A DNA stretch of 64,000 nt from FEN-1297 sp021817845 (lineage in GTDB: Bacteria; Bacteroidota; Ignavibacteria; Ignavibacteriales; Ignavibacteriaceae). Positions within the stretch are counted from its first letter, which is position 1, and the number at the start of each line of letters is the position of its first letter. The stretch covers positions 62,001 through 126,000 of the forward strand of contig JAKAFW010000003.1 of the NCBI GenBank assembly GCA_021817845.1. The letters are read 5' to 3'. Made by a program: the position numbers and the translations under genes. This document shows, in pieces, positions 52,644-62,423 of the stretch. The notes under the pieces are model-generated. The model saw only the letters and a list, made by a program, of their open reading frames with translations, was not told the origin of the DNA and made no database searches.

Positions 52644-53795
52644 TTACTTTTTTTCTCCAAATTCTTTAGTTAATCGTATTATCTTTTCCAAATCAATCAT
52701 TTGAATACATTCAAGATTGTAGGGACATACTTTCTTCCAACAAGGGGAACATTCTAATTCTACCGGAATAAGTTTTTCTCCTCTTCCGTATAATTCTATC
52801 TCTGCTGCACAAGATAATCCGAACCAAACGATTACATATTTCTTCAAACCGATAGCCATGTGCATACCGAAAGAATCTCCTGTTATTACTACATCGCAAA
52901 TATCCATAAAGCAAGCACCGCGGCGTAAGCCTAAAGTAGTGGGCGTTGAAATTACTTTTGCTCTTGTTTCCTCATTAAGCGTTTCCATAATATTATCGTT
53001 TCTCTCGGTATCTTCTTTCCCACCAAGTAGAACAATTTTTAGATTCTTTTCTACTGCAAGAGAATTAATCAATTTAACGTGTTGTTCAATGGTCATTTTC
53101 TTATTTGGAAATAGATTTGAACATCCCGTGTTAAATCCTACATAAGTTTTTGTTTTGTCATAATTAATTTCTTTTTTATAGTTTTCAATGAATTCTTTTT
53201 CTTCTTCGGATAAATTAAAAACGTAAGGATCGCGTTTATATTCAAGCTCAAATACTTCGTGAATAATATCTACGCCGCTTCGAGTGTTTTCTCTAAACTT
53301 CTTTTGATCATCATTGCCTAGAATATAGCTGTAAATTGCTCCTTCATTTGTAGGTATAATTTTCCCGTCGTCGTTCAATAAAAAGCCAAGCTTCTTTTTT
53401 GCATTTACTTCATTTGCAAATGCACAGGCGTAATCGGATTTGTCTGCATTCATTACATAGTCAAATTCAATTTGCCTTAATATCATTCTTTGTTCGTCCG
53501 TCCAGGTAAAAATTTTGTAGATATAAGGATTATAAAGCAGAATCTTATCCGCACCCGGCATGGTTATCCAATAAATTGTGCTGACTGGAAATTTCCTTTT
53601 AATTGCGTGGAGGATAGGTGTATTATCCAAAACATTTCCGAGTGCATCAAGGGAAATAATTAATATCTTTACTCCCATTTTTGTTTGGTCGTTTTCATGT
53701 TGGCAGCCGTTCTCCAAACAATTTTCATAAGAGAAGCATGGCTTATAGCCGTTAAAATTTTTACACTTCGGTATATTTAATTCTGAAATGTTCAT
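52644..53795 (-). CDS. Glycosyltransferase family 9 protein with Cys-rich N-terminus
   Basis: The 383-residue protein has the GT9 elements ILIISLDALGNVLDNTPILH and GFNTGCSNLFPNKKM, a C-terminal GDSFGMHMAIGLKKY, and a LSCAAEIELYG stretch. Before the GT9 domain are about 40 residues with four Cys (11, 20, 26, 31), and the C-terminus adds Cys in LECSPCWKKVCPYNLEC. Heptosyltransferase-like proteins move ADP-heptose or related sugars to surface glycolipid. The sugar is unknown, and the cysteines may bind metal. Confidence 0.85.
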   Translation of the reverse strand: MNISELNIPKCKNFNGYKPCFSYENCLENGCQHENDQTKMGVKILIISLDALGNVLDNTPILHAIKRKFPVSTIYWITMPGADKILLYNPYIYKIFTWTDEQRMILRQIEFDYVMNADKSDYACAFANEVNAKKKLGFLLNDDGKIIPTNEGAIYSYILGNDDQKKFRENTRSGVDIIHEVFELEYKRDPYVFNLSEEEKEFIENYKKEINYDKTKTYVGFNTGCSNLFPNKKMTIEQHVKLINSLAVEKNLKIVLLGGKEDTERNDNIMETLNEETRAKVISTPTTLGLRRGACFMDICDVVITGDSFGMHMAIGLKKYVIVWFGLSCAAEIELYGRGEKLIPVELECSPCWKKVCPYNLECIQMIDLEKIIRLTKEFGEKK

Positions 53796-53874
53796 CCTTA
53801 ATCCGTTATAGTTTTCATTAAAGTTGTTTTATCAGTCTCGATGATGCAAAAGATTCAGTTGCTAAACAATAAAG

Positions 53875-54906
53875 TTAATATTGTTTCTTCAATTTAATTA
53901 TGCTATCAATGACTTCTTCGACAGAAATTCCTTTTTCTATTCCGCAAGTATTTTGATCGGCACTGCATAATTTCGTACAATTCTCTGCTGTTACTTCAAG
54001 ATTGATGGAATATTTATTAATAATCCCTTGATGTACCTGGCAGCTCATTGGGCGGTGACAATGGAGCCCAATACATTTTATCTCAAGAGCGTCCGCAATA
54101 TGGAGTGGGCCGGTAGATGGACTAAGGAATATATCAGCCTGACCGATTACCTTTATTAAATCTCTTAGGTCTATCAATTTTTCTGAAAGATTGCAAATCC
54201 GGTTAGAACCTAAGTTGTGGATATTTGATAAGAACTCTTTGCTCATTTCCCGGGAAGTTAAAATAAGTTTTGTCTTTTTATCCGGGAAAGTTTCTAAGAC
54301 CGTTCTAATAAGTTGAAGATATTTATCTTCAGACCAGTTTGGAGCTGAGCCCAGCGAACCGGTGTGAATAAAAATCTTAAAATCTTCGTTACCTATTCCA
54401 TATTGACTTAGAATTATTTGTGCTTCTGATTTCTCACGTTCAGTAAGGTAAATTTGTAAAGTTAAGTCTGATGTTTCTACTCCGATTTTTCGCGCAAGGT
54501 CCATGCAGTAGTCCGCTTCGTGACGAAGGGGAGTGTAATTATTCCTTGAAACGCTTTTCATTCCGGTTATTACTTCATAAAGCTTATGCCCAACACCGAT
54601 ACGCGTATTAATCCCTGCCCAGAACATCTGGAATGCAGCTCGCTCGGTGGGCATCATCAAAAGTCCGTGTGTAAATTTATGCCTTCTTAATTCTCTTACG
54701 ACTTTCCAAAAGGATTTCTTGTCCAAGTCATCCGTTAATGTTTCATTTAAGTTTGGATTGTTTATTAAAAGATTCTTTGTATGTGGCTGTGTTAATGTCG
54801 CAATAAAAGCATCAGGAAAGGCTTTTCGTATTTCTCTTATCATGGGAGTAATAAAAACCACATCTCCAACTCTATCCGTTCTTACAAGCAGAATTCTTTT
54901 CATCAA
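53875..54906 (-). CDS. Glycosyltransferase family 9 (heptosyltransferase-like)
   Basis: The 343-residue protein has ILLVRTDRVGDVVFITPMIR at the start and FIHTGSLGSAPNWSEDKYLQ, SPSTGPLHIADAL and CHRPMSC, as in WaaC/WaaF-type enzymes. It lacks a clear membrane segment and would act at the inner face of the inner membrane. It is followed 79 bp later by the second GT9 gene and then the aminotransferase gene, all on the minus strand. Confidence 0.88.
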   Translation of the reverse strand: MMKRILLVRTDRVGDVVFITPMIREIRKAFPDAFIATLTQPHTKNLLINNPNLNETLTDDLDKKSFWKVVRELRRHKFTHGLLMMPTERAAFQMFWAGINTRIGVGHKLYEVITGMKSVSRNNYTPLRHEADYCMDLARKIGVETSDLTLQIYLTEREKSEAQIILSQYGIGNEDFKIFIHTGSLGSAPNWSEDKYLQLIRTVLETFPDKKTKLILTSREMSKEFLSNIHNLGSNRICNLSEKLIDLRDLIKVIGQADIFLSPSTGPLHIADALEIKCIGLHCHRPMSCQVHQGIINKYSINLEVTAENCTKLCSADQNTCGIEKGISVEEVIDSIIKLKKQY

Positions 54907-55206
54907 TACTTTTATTATAAAAAATGTTGTTCAAAAATAGCAATTCTAAATGAAATATCACTAACAAACCCACTACTCTATTACAGCCCACCCCAATTGT
55001 CATTCCGGCGGAAGCCGGAATCTGCCTTACAAGCAGCGTATTGCTGAAATGAAATATTCCCTTACTTATTTGACAACCTCCTAATCATTAACAAATTTTG
55101 AATTAGATAATTTAAGAAGCATTACTATTTGACCTTAAATTAATAAGAAATATTTTTAATTTCATTCCGTTATTAATATGACTATCTCAAAAAGAAGGGA
55201 ACCAAA
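54907..55206. other. Intergenic region with a hairpin repeat
   Basis: AT-rich spacer holding a repeat near 55000-55030 (CATTCCGGCGGAAGCCGGAAT, a 20-nt near-palindrome) similar to other intergenic hairpins. No gene was recognised. Confidence 0.5.
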
Positions 55207-55836
55207 ATGAAGAAACTGATCATCCTATTCGCACTTGTTATCTCTTTTTCTGTAAATCTGCTTGCTCAAAACAAATTTTCATTACAATTAAACGGAGGCT
55301 ATTTATCTCCGGTCAATAATAGTTCAAATGGGCTGCTTGGCTCAATCCAAATTGATTACAATTCTACAGGTGACATTTATTTCTATTTGTATTCCGGAAT
55401 AGGTGCGTGGGATAAAACATATTTCTTATACCATGATTCTAAAATGATTGTTGACAAAAAAGCCTATTCTGAGGGTAGCCATACTATGGTGCCGCTATAT
55501 GCCGGTGCTAGGTTTATCATAAATAGAAATAAAATATTAGACCTTTTCATAGACGGCGAAGCAGGTATTGTCTTTTTGAATTATACAAATTATAATTTGA
55601 AACTGTTTACCAATCCGGATGGTTCAATCAACTATTTACCTGTATCGAATTCTAAAGAATCGGAAGCTTTATTTGGAATAGGAACAGGAGTTGGAATATC
55701 TCATACTCTTGAGAATAAAGTTTTACTTCTTTTAGAATTAAAAATTAACACAATGACCAACTCTGCTTTTAGCAATTTATTTGACGCAGCTGGGACTTCA
55801 ACATCGATTCAATTTGGGATTGAGTTCAATATCTAA
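55207..55836 (+). CDS. Outer-membrane beta-barrel-like protein
   Basis: The 209-residue protein has a signal peptide (KLIILFALVISFSVNLLAQ) and repeated strand-like segments (KFSLQLNGGYLSPV, GDIYFYLYSGIGAW, VPLYAGARFIINRN, LLLELKINTMTNSA) ending in a hydrophobic FGIEFNI. It resembles small porin-like or OmpA/OmpX-type barrels of Bacteroidota. I do not recognise a named family. Confidence 0.6.
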   Translation: MKKLIILFALVISFSVNLLAQNKFSLQLNGGYLSPVNNSSNGLLGSIQIDYNSTGDIYFYLYSGIGAWDKTYFLYHDSKMIVDKKAYSEGSHTMVPLYAGARFIINRNKILDLFIDGEAGIVFLNYTNYNLKLFTNPDGSINYLPVSNSKESEALFGIGTGVGISHTLENKVLLLLELKINTMTNSAFSNLFDAAGTSTSIQFGIEFNI

Positions 55837-55922
55837 TTTGCCTTATTATCTTTTTATTTGGAAATTTATAAGGAAATTCTATTATATTTAAATAGTCATT
55901 TTTGGGTAAAAGCTCATTAAGC

Positions 55923-56546
55923 ATGTCTGTCTCGAAGAATAAGTTTTTCTCCGGATTTGTTCTACGAAAATATTTTAGTAAAAAATGCGGGATTGTCATG
56001 AATTCTAAAATCAACCGGATGGTTACTTCGATAGTAATAGAAGCAGCTTGTTTTTTGCTAATAGGCTGGCTGTTTGCCGGTAATTATATTTTTAATATTC
56101 ATTCAACAACATTCACTTATCTAATCTTTGGAACTGCATCCATCCTGTTAATCAATATCCTTGAATATTATTCACTTAGGAATTTCATTTTCTCAGCGAT
56201 TCTATTCGCATTTATTTTTATAATTGCATATTATAAATACTATGACCCAGTGTCATTAGTGCGAAACTTTTTATGGTTTGCGGTAATAAGTTTTTCAATT
56301 TATGTTTCCTCAAAATTTCTTACTCAAGAAAAATATAAGACTAGGAAATTTCTTGGGGTAGCTGTCTGGATGATAAACTTTGCGGTTGTTTATTTGGTCA
56401 TGCTTTTGGTTAATACTTATATATTTAATTTTTACCCTGTTGCGGCAATAAATCAATTGTTAATTATCGCGTTCAACATGGGAACATCAATGGGATTAGG
56501 AATTGGTATAGGCTATGAAATTTCTAAGAAATATGTGAAAATATGA
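55923..56546 (+). CDS. Multi-pass membrane protein of unknown function
   Basis: No family was recognised. From ATG 55923 the protein is 207 residues, with a short basic N-terminus and about six hydrophobic segments such as VIEAACFLLIGWLFAGNYIF and FAVVYLVMLLVNTYIF. A TTG at 55902 and an ATG at 55998 are also possible starts. No strong RBS decides between them. It is presumably an inner-membrane protein. Confidence 0.5.
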   Translation: MSVSKNKFFSGFVLRKYFSKKCGIVMNSKINRMVTSIVIEAACFLLIGWLFAGNYIFNIHSTTFTYLIFGTASILLINILEYYSLRNFIFSAILFAFIFIIAYYKYYDPVSLVRNFLWFAVISFSIYVSSKFLTQEKYKTRKFLGVAVWMINFAVVYLVMLLVNTYIFNFYPVAAINQLLIIAFNMGTSMGLGIGIGYEISKKYVKI

Positions 56547-56614
56547 AATGCATAATACTTAAATGAAAAATATAGACCAGGTAAATTCATTTAATAATTG
56601 AAATAGGAGGGATT

Positions 56615-56974
56615 ATGTTTTGTCCTAAATGCAAATCAGAATACAGGGAAGGCTATACGATGTGCATCGATTGCGAAATTGATCTTGTCGATTCGATTGA
56701 CTTCCCTACAAAATCCCAATTAAATAAGGAAAGGATTAAAGAAAATATCGGCTTTGTACCTGTCCTTACTATTCATAATATCGAGAATATTTCTTCCATT
56801 AAACAAATTCTTGAAGATAGATGGATTGAGTACTTCTTTGAAGATGAAAGTCCTCTTGTTATGTCAGGACTATCAGATAATCAAATTTTAATGGTTCGTG
56901 AAGACCAGGTGCCTTCCGTAATTGAATTATTAAAGAACTTTGAAGTAAAGTATTTGATTCACTCTACTATGTAA
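56615..56974 (+). CDS. Zinc-ribbon protein with DUF2007-like domain
   Basis: The 119-residue protein has two CxxC pairs at the N-terminus (FCPKCKSEY and MCIDCEIDL), a likely zinc ribbon, followed by a small alpha/beta domain (VPVLTIHNIENISSIKQIL to VREDQVPSVIELLKNF) resembling the DUF2007 putative signal-transducing domain. Its function is unknown. A GGAGGG RBS precedes the ATG. Confidence 0.7.
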   Translation: MFCPKCKSEYREGYTMCIDCEIDLVDSIDFPTKSQLNKERIKENIGFVPVLTIHNIENISSIKQILEDRWIEYFFEDESPLVMSGLSDNQILMVREDQVPSVIELLKNFEVKYLIHSTM

Positions 56975-57300
56975 AATTATTAAATATAGGGTGTGTGTGC
57001 CAAATTTGGCAGACTTTTTTCTGAAATATTTAGGTTAGTTATTGTGGCTTGTTTTAGGCTTGGCAGATGCCTAGCAGAGGGGAGGTGGGAGTGGCAAAAA
57101 ACGGGTAAAAAATATTTAAGGTGTGACAAAAATGGCAAACAGGGAGGTGCTCATTGCCGGGAGAATGGGTAATAATTTATTAGCGTCTAGCACAAAAATT
57201 TGTAATATTTAGTTTTAAATCCGTTGCTATAATGGTATATGATATAAATATAGGCGGAAATGTTTGACTTAAAAACAACAAATTAAAAGGTTATACTAAA
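56975..57300. other. G-rich spacer with TGGCA repeats
   Basis: The 326-bp stretch is richer in G than its surroundings. It contains a perfect palindrome TGCCAAATTTGGCA at 56998-57011 and a related GTGTGACAAAAATGGC at 57121-57136, and TTGGCA also near 57060. The palindrome is followed by a T-run, so it may end transcription from the gene before it. No ORF was convincing. Confidence 0.5.
56994..57020 (+). terminator. Possible terminator after the zinc-ribbon gene
   Basis: The TGCCA-AATT-TGGCA hairpin is followed by GACTTTTTT, 24 bp after the gene stop. The stem is short (5 bp). Confidence 0.4.
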
Positions 57301-57663
57301 ATGCCGAAACTTATAAATAGCCCGTCAATTATAAAATCTGCCGGTAACAAACCAAAAATTATTGAAGAATATTTTGGTCGTGTCAATTCCAAAACAGAGT
57401 CCGTAAGCATAGCTAAAATGAAAAGCCCCGGTGGTTGGATAGAACCGGGACAAACTCCTGATTTTGATGAGTACACAGTCGTTCTTAAAGGGATTTTGAG
57501 AGTGACATCACATAATGAAGTTATCGACGTAAAAGAAGGTGAAGCAATTTTAATCTCAAAAGGTGAATGGGTCCAATATAGCACACCGGGTGAAAGTGGT
57601 GCGGAGTATATTGCAGTCTGTCTACCTGCTTTCTCTCCTGATATAGTTCATCGTGACGAATAA
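57301..57663 (+). CDS. Cupin-domain protein
   Basis: The 120-residue protein is a single cupin barrel. The conserved segment PGQTPDFDEYTVVLKGILRV is followed by EVIDVKEGEAILI, but the usual His ligands are partly replaced, so metal binding is uncertain. Small cupins of this kind are often sugar isomerases or dioxygenases. The role here is unknown. The hairpin at 57686 ends it. Confidence 0.75.
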   Translation: MPKLINSPSIIKSAGNKPKIIEEYFGRVNSKTESVSIAKMKSPGGWIEPGQTPDFDEYTVVLKGILRVTSHNEVIDVKEGEAILISKGEWVQYSTPGESGAEYIAVCLPAFSPDIVHRDE

Positions 57664-57685
57664 ATAAGAAAGATTTTATTTGATA

Positions 57686-57720
57686 TAAAAAACTCCCGTT
57701 GGTAAGACGGGAGTTTTTTA
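57686..57720 (+). terminator. Intrinsic terminator
   Basis: AAAAACTCCCGT (57688-57699) pairs with ACGGGAGTTTTT (57707-57718) over a 7-nt loop, followed by T. It lies between the cupin gene and the convergent T9SS protein gene. Confidence 0.8.
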
Positions 57721-57738
57721 TGAGATATATTTTTTATG

Positions 57739-59622
57739 TTATTTAGATAATATCATTTTTTTAACAGACATATAATTATCTGTTTGAAGCCTATATAAAT
57801 ATACTCCAGAAGATAGTTTGCTTGCATCAAAAGAGTAGGAATACTGACCTGCTGCTAAATTTTTATTCACTAGTTCAGCAACTTTTTGTCCCAGTACATT
57901 AAATATGTCTAAAGTTACATGTGCAGAATAAGGTACAGAGAATCCAATTATCGTGCTTGGATTAAATGGATTTGGGTAATTGTTCTCCAAAACAAATTTT
58001 GATGGGATATTGTTTACTTGGCTTTTTACTGCAGTTATTACCTGAGCCATTGTAAAGTTCGAAACAGTCGTTGTACCGGAATTTGGATTATAAGTAGTAG
58101 TTTGATTCTGGCTGCTGTATGTGGAAACACTTGCAATAATAGTGTAGTTCCCTTGGGCTAATCCGGAGATTGTGTATGATCCATTTGCATCAGTGACCGC
58201 CGAGCCTACAGTTTCACCAGCGGAATCTTTCAACGTTACTAATACACCTGACAAAGGATTTCCTTTATCTGAATGAATATCTCCCATTATATCACCGTTA
58301 GCAACAGATTGAAGATCTTTAATTAAAACTGCATCCAAATTATTTACTGAATCGCTGACATTTACAGGTGTTGCTTTTTCCCATTCGTCTGAATTAAGAT
58401 AAAATTGTGGATCATAACCCCTAGCAAAGAACATAATGTAATATGAACCTTGAGCTAATTCCTTAATTGTGTAATTCCCGTTTGAATCAGAGATTGCTAG
58501 ATGTTGTTGCCCTGTGACTGAATCAAATGCTGTTATGAAAACATTATTAATTCCCATTCCTGAAGTATCCCTTATAGTCCCGCTTACTGAAAACTTGTAG
58601 TTTGTATCTGCTTGTACAAGACTAAAGTTCAAATTAGAAAATGTAGTATCATTGTATGCTCTTAAAATTGTTGCATTGAAAAATGCATCTTGATTATTAT
58701 AAAATTGAATTTTATATCCATCTTTATGAACAGCTATCATGAAAGAATTATTTAATTGATAAAGGCTATCAAGTGTAATTGAAAAATTTCCGGCGGCATC
58801 GGTTTTTGTGGTAGCTATTAAAGTTCGTTCTCCATGATCTTCTCCGCCGGCAGCTAAAATATCGATTGTGGCAGAATCAACCGGAGTGCTTAAGCTTGAT
58901 TGAACATTTCCGCTAAAAGTTATTGTATGTTTACTGGCTATGTTCTGCGGAATATCAAAGCTAATGTCGTCCAGTGGTTCGCTTCCGTTGACATTAAGAA
59001 TTTTTGCTTGAGAAATTGTCTGAGCATTTTCATAAAATTCGTGGAAAAAAGTTGCGGTATCATTCATAGATACTGTGCATGACACATAATATTGGCCGCT
59101 TGGAACTTTAGCACTATAAAAACCATTCGTATCAGTTGTCGTAAATACATTTGCTACTGAATTATTCAAACTGATGAACTCGATTATAGCTTGTGAAATA
59201 GGTTTATCAGATTCATCGAACTTAACTTTACCTGAAACTGTTCCTCCCATAATGGAAAGCGTATCGTGCAGATAAAGATTAATTGATGAATTTTGGTCTT
59301 CAAGATCAAATTCATTTCTCACCAAAGTTGAATATCCTGCAGCAGTGCAAAAAATGACATAATTACCGTGAGTTACTCCACCTATTACAAATGCGCCGGT
59401 TGAATCGGTTGTCGCACTATAAAATGTAGAATCACCAAGCATCGTAAAACTATGTAATGACACGGTTGCATTTGCTATCGGAATATGGGGTGCATCTTCA
59501 TTACCTGCTACATAAACATGCCCCTTCAATGTATCTTGCATCATCATCTGAGGATACTGCTTCACTGAGACGAGAAAAACGATAAGAGAAAGATAAAAGA
59601 ATAAATGTGTAATTCTTTTCAT
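57739..59622 (-). CDS. Secreted carboxypeptidase-regulatory-repeat protein with T9SS sorting domain
   Basis: The 627-residue protein has a signal peptide (LFFYLSLIVFLVSV) and about five carboxypeptidase-regulatory-like or Ig-like repeats (TDSTGAFVIGGVTHGNYVIF; DTNGFYSAKVPSGQYYV; DSNGNYTIKELAQGSYYI; DANGSYTISGLAQGNYTI). The C-terminus from about residue 545 reads NYPNPFNPST, VTLDIFNVLGQKVAELV and LSSGVYLYRLQT, the Por (type IX) secretion sorting domain. It should be exported through the T9SS to the cell surface. The ligand is unknown. Confidence 0.9.
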   Translation of the reverse strand: MKRITHLFFYLSLIVFLVSVKQYPQMMMQDTLKGHVYVAGNEDAPHIPIANATVSLHSFTMLGDSTFYSATTDSTGAFVIGGVTHGNYVIFCTAAGYSTLVRNEFDLEDQNSSINLYLHDTLSIMGGTVSGKVKFDESDKPISQAIIEFISLNNSVANVFTTTDTNGFYSAKVPSGQYYVSCTVSMNDTATFFHEFYENAQTISQAKILNVNGSEPLDDISFDIPQNIASKHTITFSGNVQSSLSTPVDSATIDILAAGGEDHGERTLIATTKTDAAGNFSITLDSLYQLNNSFMIAVHKDGYKIQFYNNQDAFFNATILRAYNDTTFSNLNFSLVQADTNYKFSVSGTIRDTSGMGINNVFITAFDSVTGQQHLAISDSNGNYTIKELAQGSYYIMFFARGYDPQFYLNSDEWEKATPVNVSDSVNNLDAVLIKDLQSVANGDIMGDIHSDKGNPLSGVLVTLKDSAGETVGSAVTDANGSYTISGLAQGNYTIIASVSTYSSQNQTTTYNPNSGTTTVSNFTMAQVITAVKSQVNNIPSKFVLENNYPNPFNPSTIIGFSVPYSAHVTLDIFNVLGQKVAELVNKNLAAGQYSYSFDASKLSSGVYLYRLQTDNYMSVKKMILSK

Positions 59623-60154
59623 TGCTGGACTCCTTATTTTTTTGTTAATTCTATTTCCGACCTAATTTTACAAATGATATGCCGTTCCATTAAATGAAGG
59701 TAAAGTTTAAGAAAAGCTTCATTATGATAAAAATAATAATCTTTTAGAGAGAATAAATCTTTTTTATATAAATCTTAGTGACAAAAAGTTTCGTAGCGAA
59801 CGCATAAAATTCGCATGAAGAATATTACATAGTTTTTCAATTAGCAAAGGACAAAATCAAACTACTTTTATCCAATACTTCTAATCCTTAGAAAAATATT
59901 TTCATAAATGGGAAATGTTTAGCGATTAGCTTTAACCATCCTTTATTTTCGTCGACAAATAAATGACTTATAGCTCTATAAAAGATATCCAAATGGCACA
60001 ATTTATGGTTGTTACATAAGTCAGTTTTATTATTTATTTTTGAAAAGCATTTACAAATTTTTTTCAAAAATTGAAGGGATGGATTCTTTTAATATAATTA
60101 TTATTGAAGGGATTTATTTTTGTGCCTTAGAAACAAAATAATGAGGAAAACAAA
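59623..60154. other. Upstream region of the malic enzyme gene
   Basis: A 532-bp AT-rich spacer between divergent genes. Apart from the direct repeat near 60071-60113 I see no gene, tRNA or hairpin. Confidence 0.5.
60071..60113 (+). promoter_or_regulatory. Direct repeat TTGAAGGGAT upstream of maeB
   Basis: TTGAAGGGAT occurs at 60071-60080 and again at 60104-60113, 33 bp apart (about three helical turns), 40-85 bp before the maeB start. The spacing suits binding of a regulator to one face of the DNA. This is inferred. Confidence 0.3.
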
Positions 60155-62413
60155 ATGGAAATTCGTAAAGAAGATGCGCTTGATTACCACAGTAAAGGTA
60201 GACACGGAAAAATAGAAGTTATTTCTACAAAACCCTGCCTTACTTCAAGAGACCTGTCGTTAGCCTATACTCCCGGTGTTGCTGTGCCATGCCTGGAAAT
60301 TGAAAAAAATCCGGATGATGTCTACAAATACACGGCTAAAGGAAATTTGGTTGCTGTTATTTCAAATTGTACTGCAGTATTGGGACTTGGCGATATTGGA
60401 CCGGCAGCCGGGAAACCGGTTATGGAAGGTAAAGGTGTATTGTTCAAAAGATTTGCGGACATTGATGTTTTCGATTTAGAACTTAAAAGTAAAGACCCAA
60501 AGGAAATTATTAGGGCTGTCCAACTTCTTGAACCGACTTTTGGCGGGATAAATCTTGAAGATATAAAAGCTCCCGAATGTTTCGAGATTGAAGAAACTCT
60601 TAAAGAAACCATGAACATTCCGGTATTTCACGATGACCAGCATGGTACTGCTATTATTTCTTGTGCTGCCTTAATTAATGCTGCCGAAGTTGCGGGAAAA
60701 AAATTGTCCGGCTTAAAGATTATTGTAAGCGGCGCCGGAGCTGCAGCTATTTCATGCTGTAAATTATATGTAAGAGCAGGAGCCAAGATAGAAAATATTA
60801 TTATGTTCGATACCAAAGGCTGCATTACAAAATCCAGGACAGACCTTAATAAATACAAACAGGGTTTTGCAACCGAAAAAGAATATTCTTCCTTGAAGGA
60901 AGCAATGACTGGCGCCGATGTGTTCGTAGGGCTTTCTAAAGGCGGGATTGTTTCAAAAGATATGATAAAAGTTATGGCTCATAATCCTATCGTTTTTGCT
61001 ATGGCTAATCCTGATCCGGAAATTACGTACGATGATGCAGTCAGCGTTAGAGATGATATAATAATGGCAACAGGCAGAAGCGATTTTCCTAATCAAGTAA
61101 ATAACGTTTTAGGATTTCCTTTTATATTCCGTGGCGCTTTAGATGTTAGAGCCTCAGCCATAAATGAAGAAATGAAAATGGCAGCAGTTAAGGCATTAGC
61201 TGAGCTGGCGAAAAAGAAAGTCCCTGAGATGGTAATTAATGCATACGGCGGAGAAGATTTTAAGTTTGGAAAGGATTATATAATTCCAAAACCATTTGAC
61301 CCTCGTGTGCTTTGGCATGTAGCTCCTGCAGTAGCAAAAGCCGCTATTGAGACGGGTGTAGCAAGAATTCAGATAGAGGATTGGGATGCTTATGAGGAGC
61401 AATTAAAAGAAAGACTTGGCCTGTCAAAGGAAATTGTGCGAGTTGCAATTCACAAAGCACAAAAAAATCCACGTCGTGTTGTTTATCCCGAAGGTGAAGA
61501 AGAAAAAATTATTAGAGCCGCTCATGTTTCTTACACCGATAATATTGCAAAACCAATTCTTTTAGGAAATAAAACCATAATCAAAAATAATATCGATAAT
61601 CTGGGTTATGATCAAAACGAATTTGAAATATTTGATCCAGAAAGCTGCGAGAGAAGTCCTAAATATGCTGCTGATTTTTATGCAAAACGCTTTCGCAAAG
61701 GCGCTACTCTGAAAGAAGCAAAAGAACTGATGAGAAATCCAGTTTATTATGGTTCGATGATGGTTGAAAAAAATGATGCTGATGCAATGATTAGCGGATT
61801 AACTGCGAATTATCCGAACACTATAAAGCCTGCACTGCAATGCATAGGTATAAAGGAAGGGTTAAAAGTTGTTTCGGGGTTATATATAGTTGTCACAAAA
61901 AAAGATGTATTCTTTTTTGCAGATACAACCGTAAACATAAATCCAACTTCAAGCGAGCTTGCTGAGATTGCAATTTCCGCTGCTGATACTGCTAAAGCCT
62001 TTGACGTCGAACCAAAAGTCGCAATGCTTTCTTTTAGTAATTTTGGTTCGGCAAAATATCCTGAATCAATAAAAGTAAAAGAAGCGGTTAAAATAGTCCA
62101 TAACCTACGACCTGATTTGATGGTTGACGGCGAAATGCAGGCAGATACCGCAGTCATTACACAAATTCTAGAAAGTGATTATCCCTTCAGCGTATTAAAA
62201 GGGAAGGCTAACGTATTAATATTCCCGGATTTGAACTCAGGAAACATCGCTTATAAATTAATGGCACGAATAGGCGAAGCTACTGTCATAGGTCCGGTAT
62301 TAATGGGAATGAAAAAACCCGTGCATATTCTTCAAAGAGGAGCAACGGTAGACGATATAACTAATATGACAGCGATTGCTGTTCTTGAAGCTAATAAAAT
62401 ATTAAAGGTATAA
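60155..62413 (+). CDS. maeB: NADP-type malic enzyme with phosphotransacetylase-like domain
   Basis: The 752-residue protein combines an N-terminal malic enzyme (YTPGVAVPCLEI, FDDQHGTAIISCAAL-like HDDQHGTAIISCA, and the Rossmann VSGAGAAAISC) with a C-terminal domain resembling phosphate acetyltransferase (YPEGEEEKIIRAA, GLTANYPNTIKPAL, and a VLIFPDLNSGNIAYKL end). This fusion is typical of MaeB, which makes pyruvate and NADPH from malate, while the Pta-like domain usually regulates it. It is followed 10 bp later by an NfnA-like gene. Confidence 0.94.
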   Translation: MEIRKEDALDYHSKGRHGKIEVISTKPCLTSRDLSLAYTPGVAVPCLEIEKNPDDVYKYTAKGNLVAVISNCTAVLGLGDIGPAAGKPVMEGKGVLFKRFADIDVFDLELKSKDPKEIIRAVQLLEPTFGGINLEDIKAPECFEIEETLKETMNIPVFHDDQHGTAIISCAALINAAEVAGKKLSGLKIIVSGAGAAAISCCKLYVRAGAKIENIIMFDTKGCITKSRTDLNKYKQGFATEKEYSSLKEAMTGADVFVGLSKGGIVSKDMIKVMAHNPIVFAMANPDPEITYDDAVSVRDDIIMATGRSDFPNQVNNVLGFPFIFRGALDVRASAINEEMKMAAVKALAELAKKKVPEMVINAYGGEDFKFGKDYIIPKPFDPRVLWHVAPAVAKAAIETGVARIQIEDWDAYEEQLKERLGLSKEIVRVAIHKAQKNPRRVVYPEGEEEKIIRAAHVSYTDNIAKPILLGNKTIIKNNIDNLGYDQNEFEIFDPESCERSPKYAADFYAKRFRKGATLKEAKELMRNPVYYGSMMVEKNDADAMISGLTANYPNTIKPALQCIGIKEGLKVVSGLYIVVTKKDVFFFADTTVNINPTSSELAEIAISAADTAKAFDVEPKVAMLSFSNFGSAKYPESIKVKEAVKIVHNLRPDLMVDGEMQADTAVITQILESDYPFSVLKGKANVLIFPDLNSGNIAYKLMARIGEATVIGPVLMGMKKPVHILQRGATVDDITNMTAIAVLEANKILKV

Positions 62414-62423
62414 TTGAAGCAAA

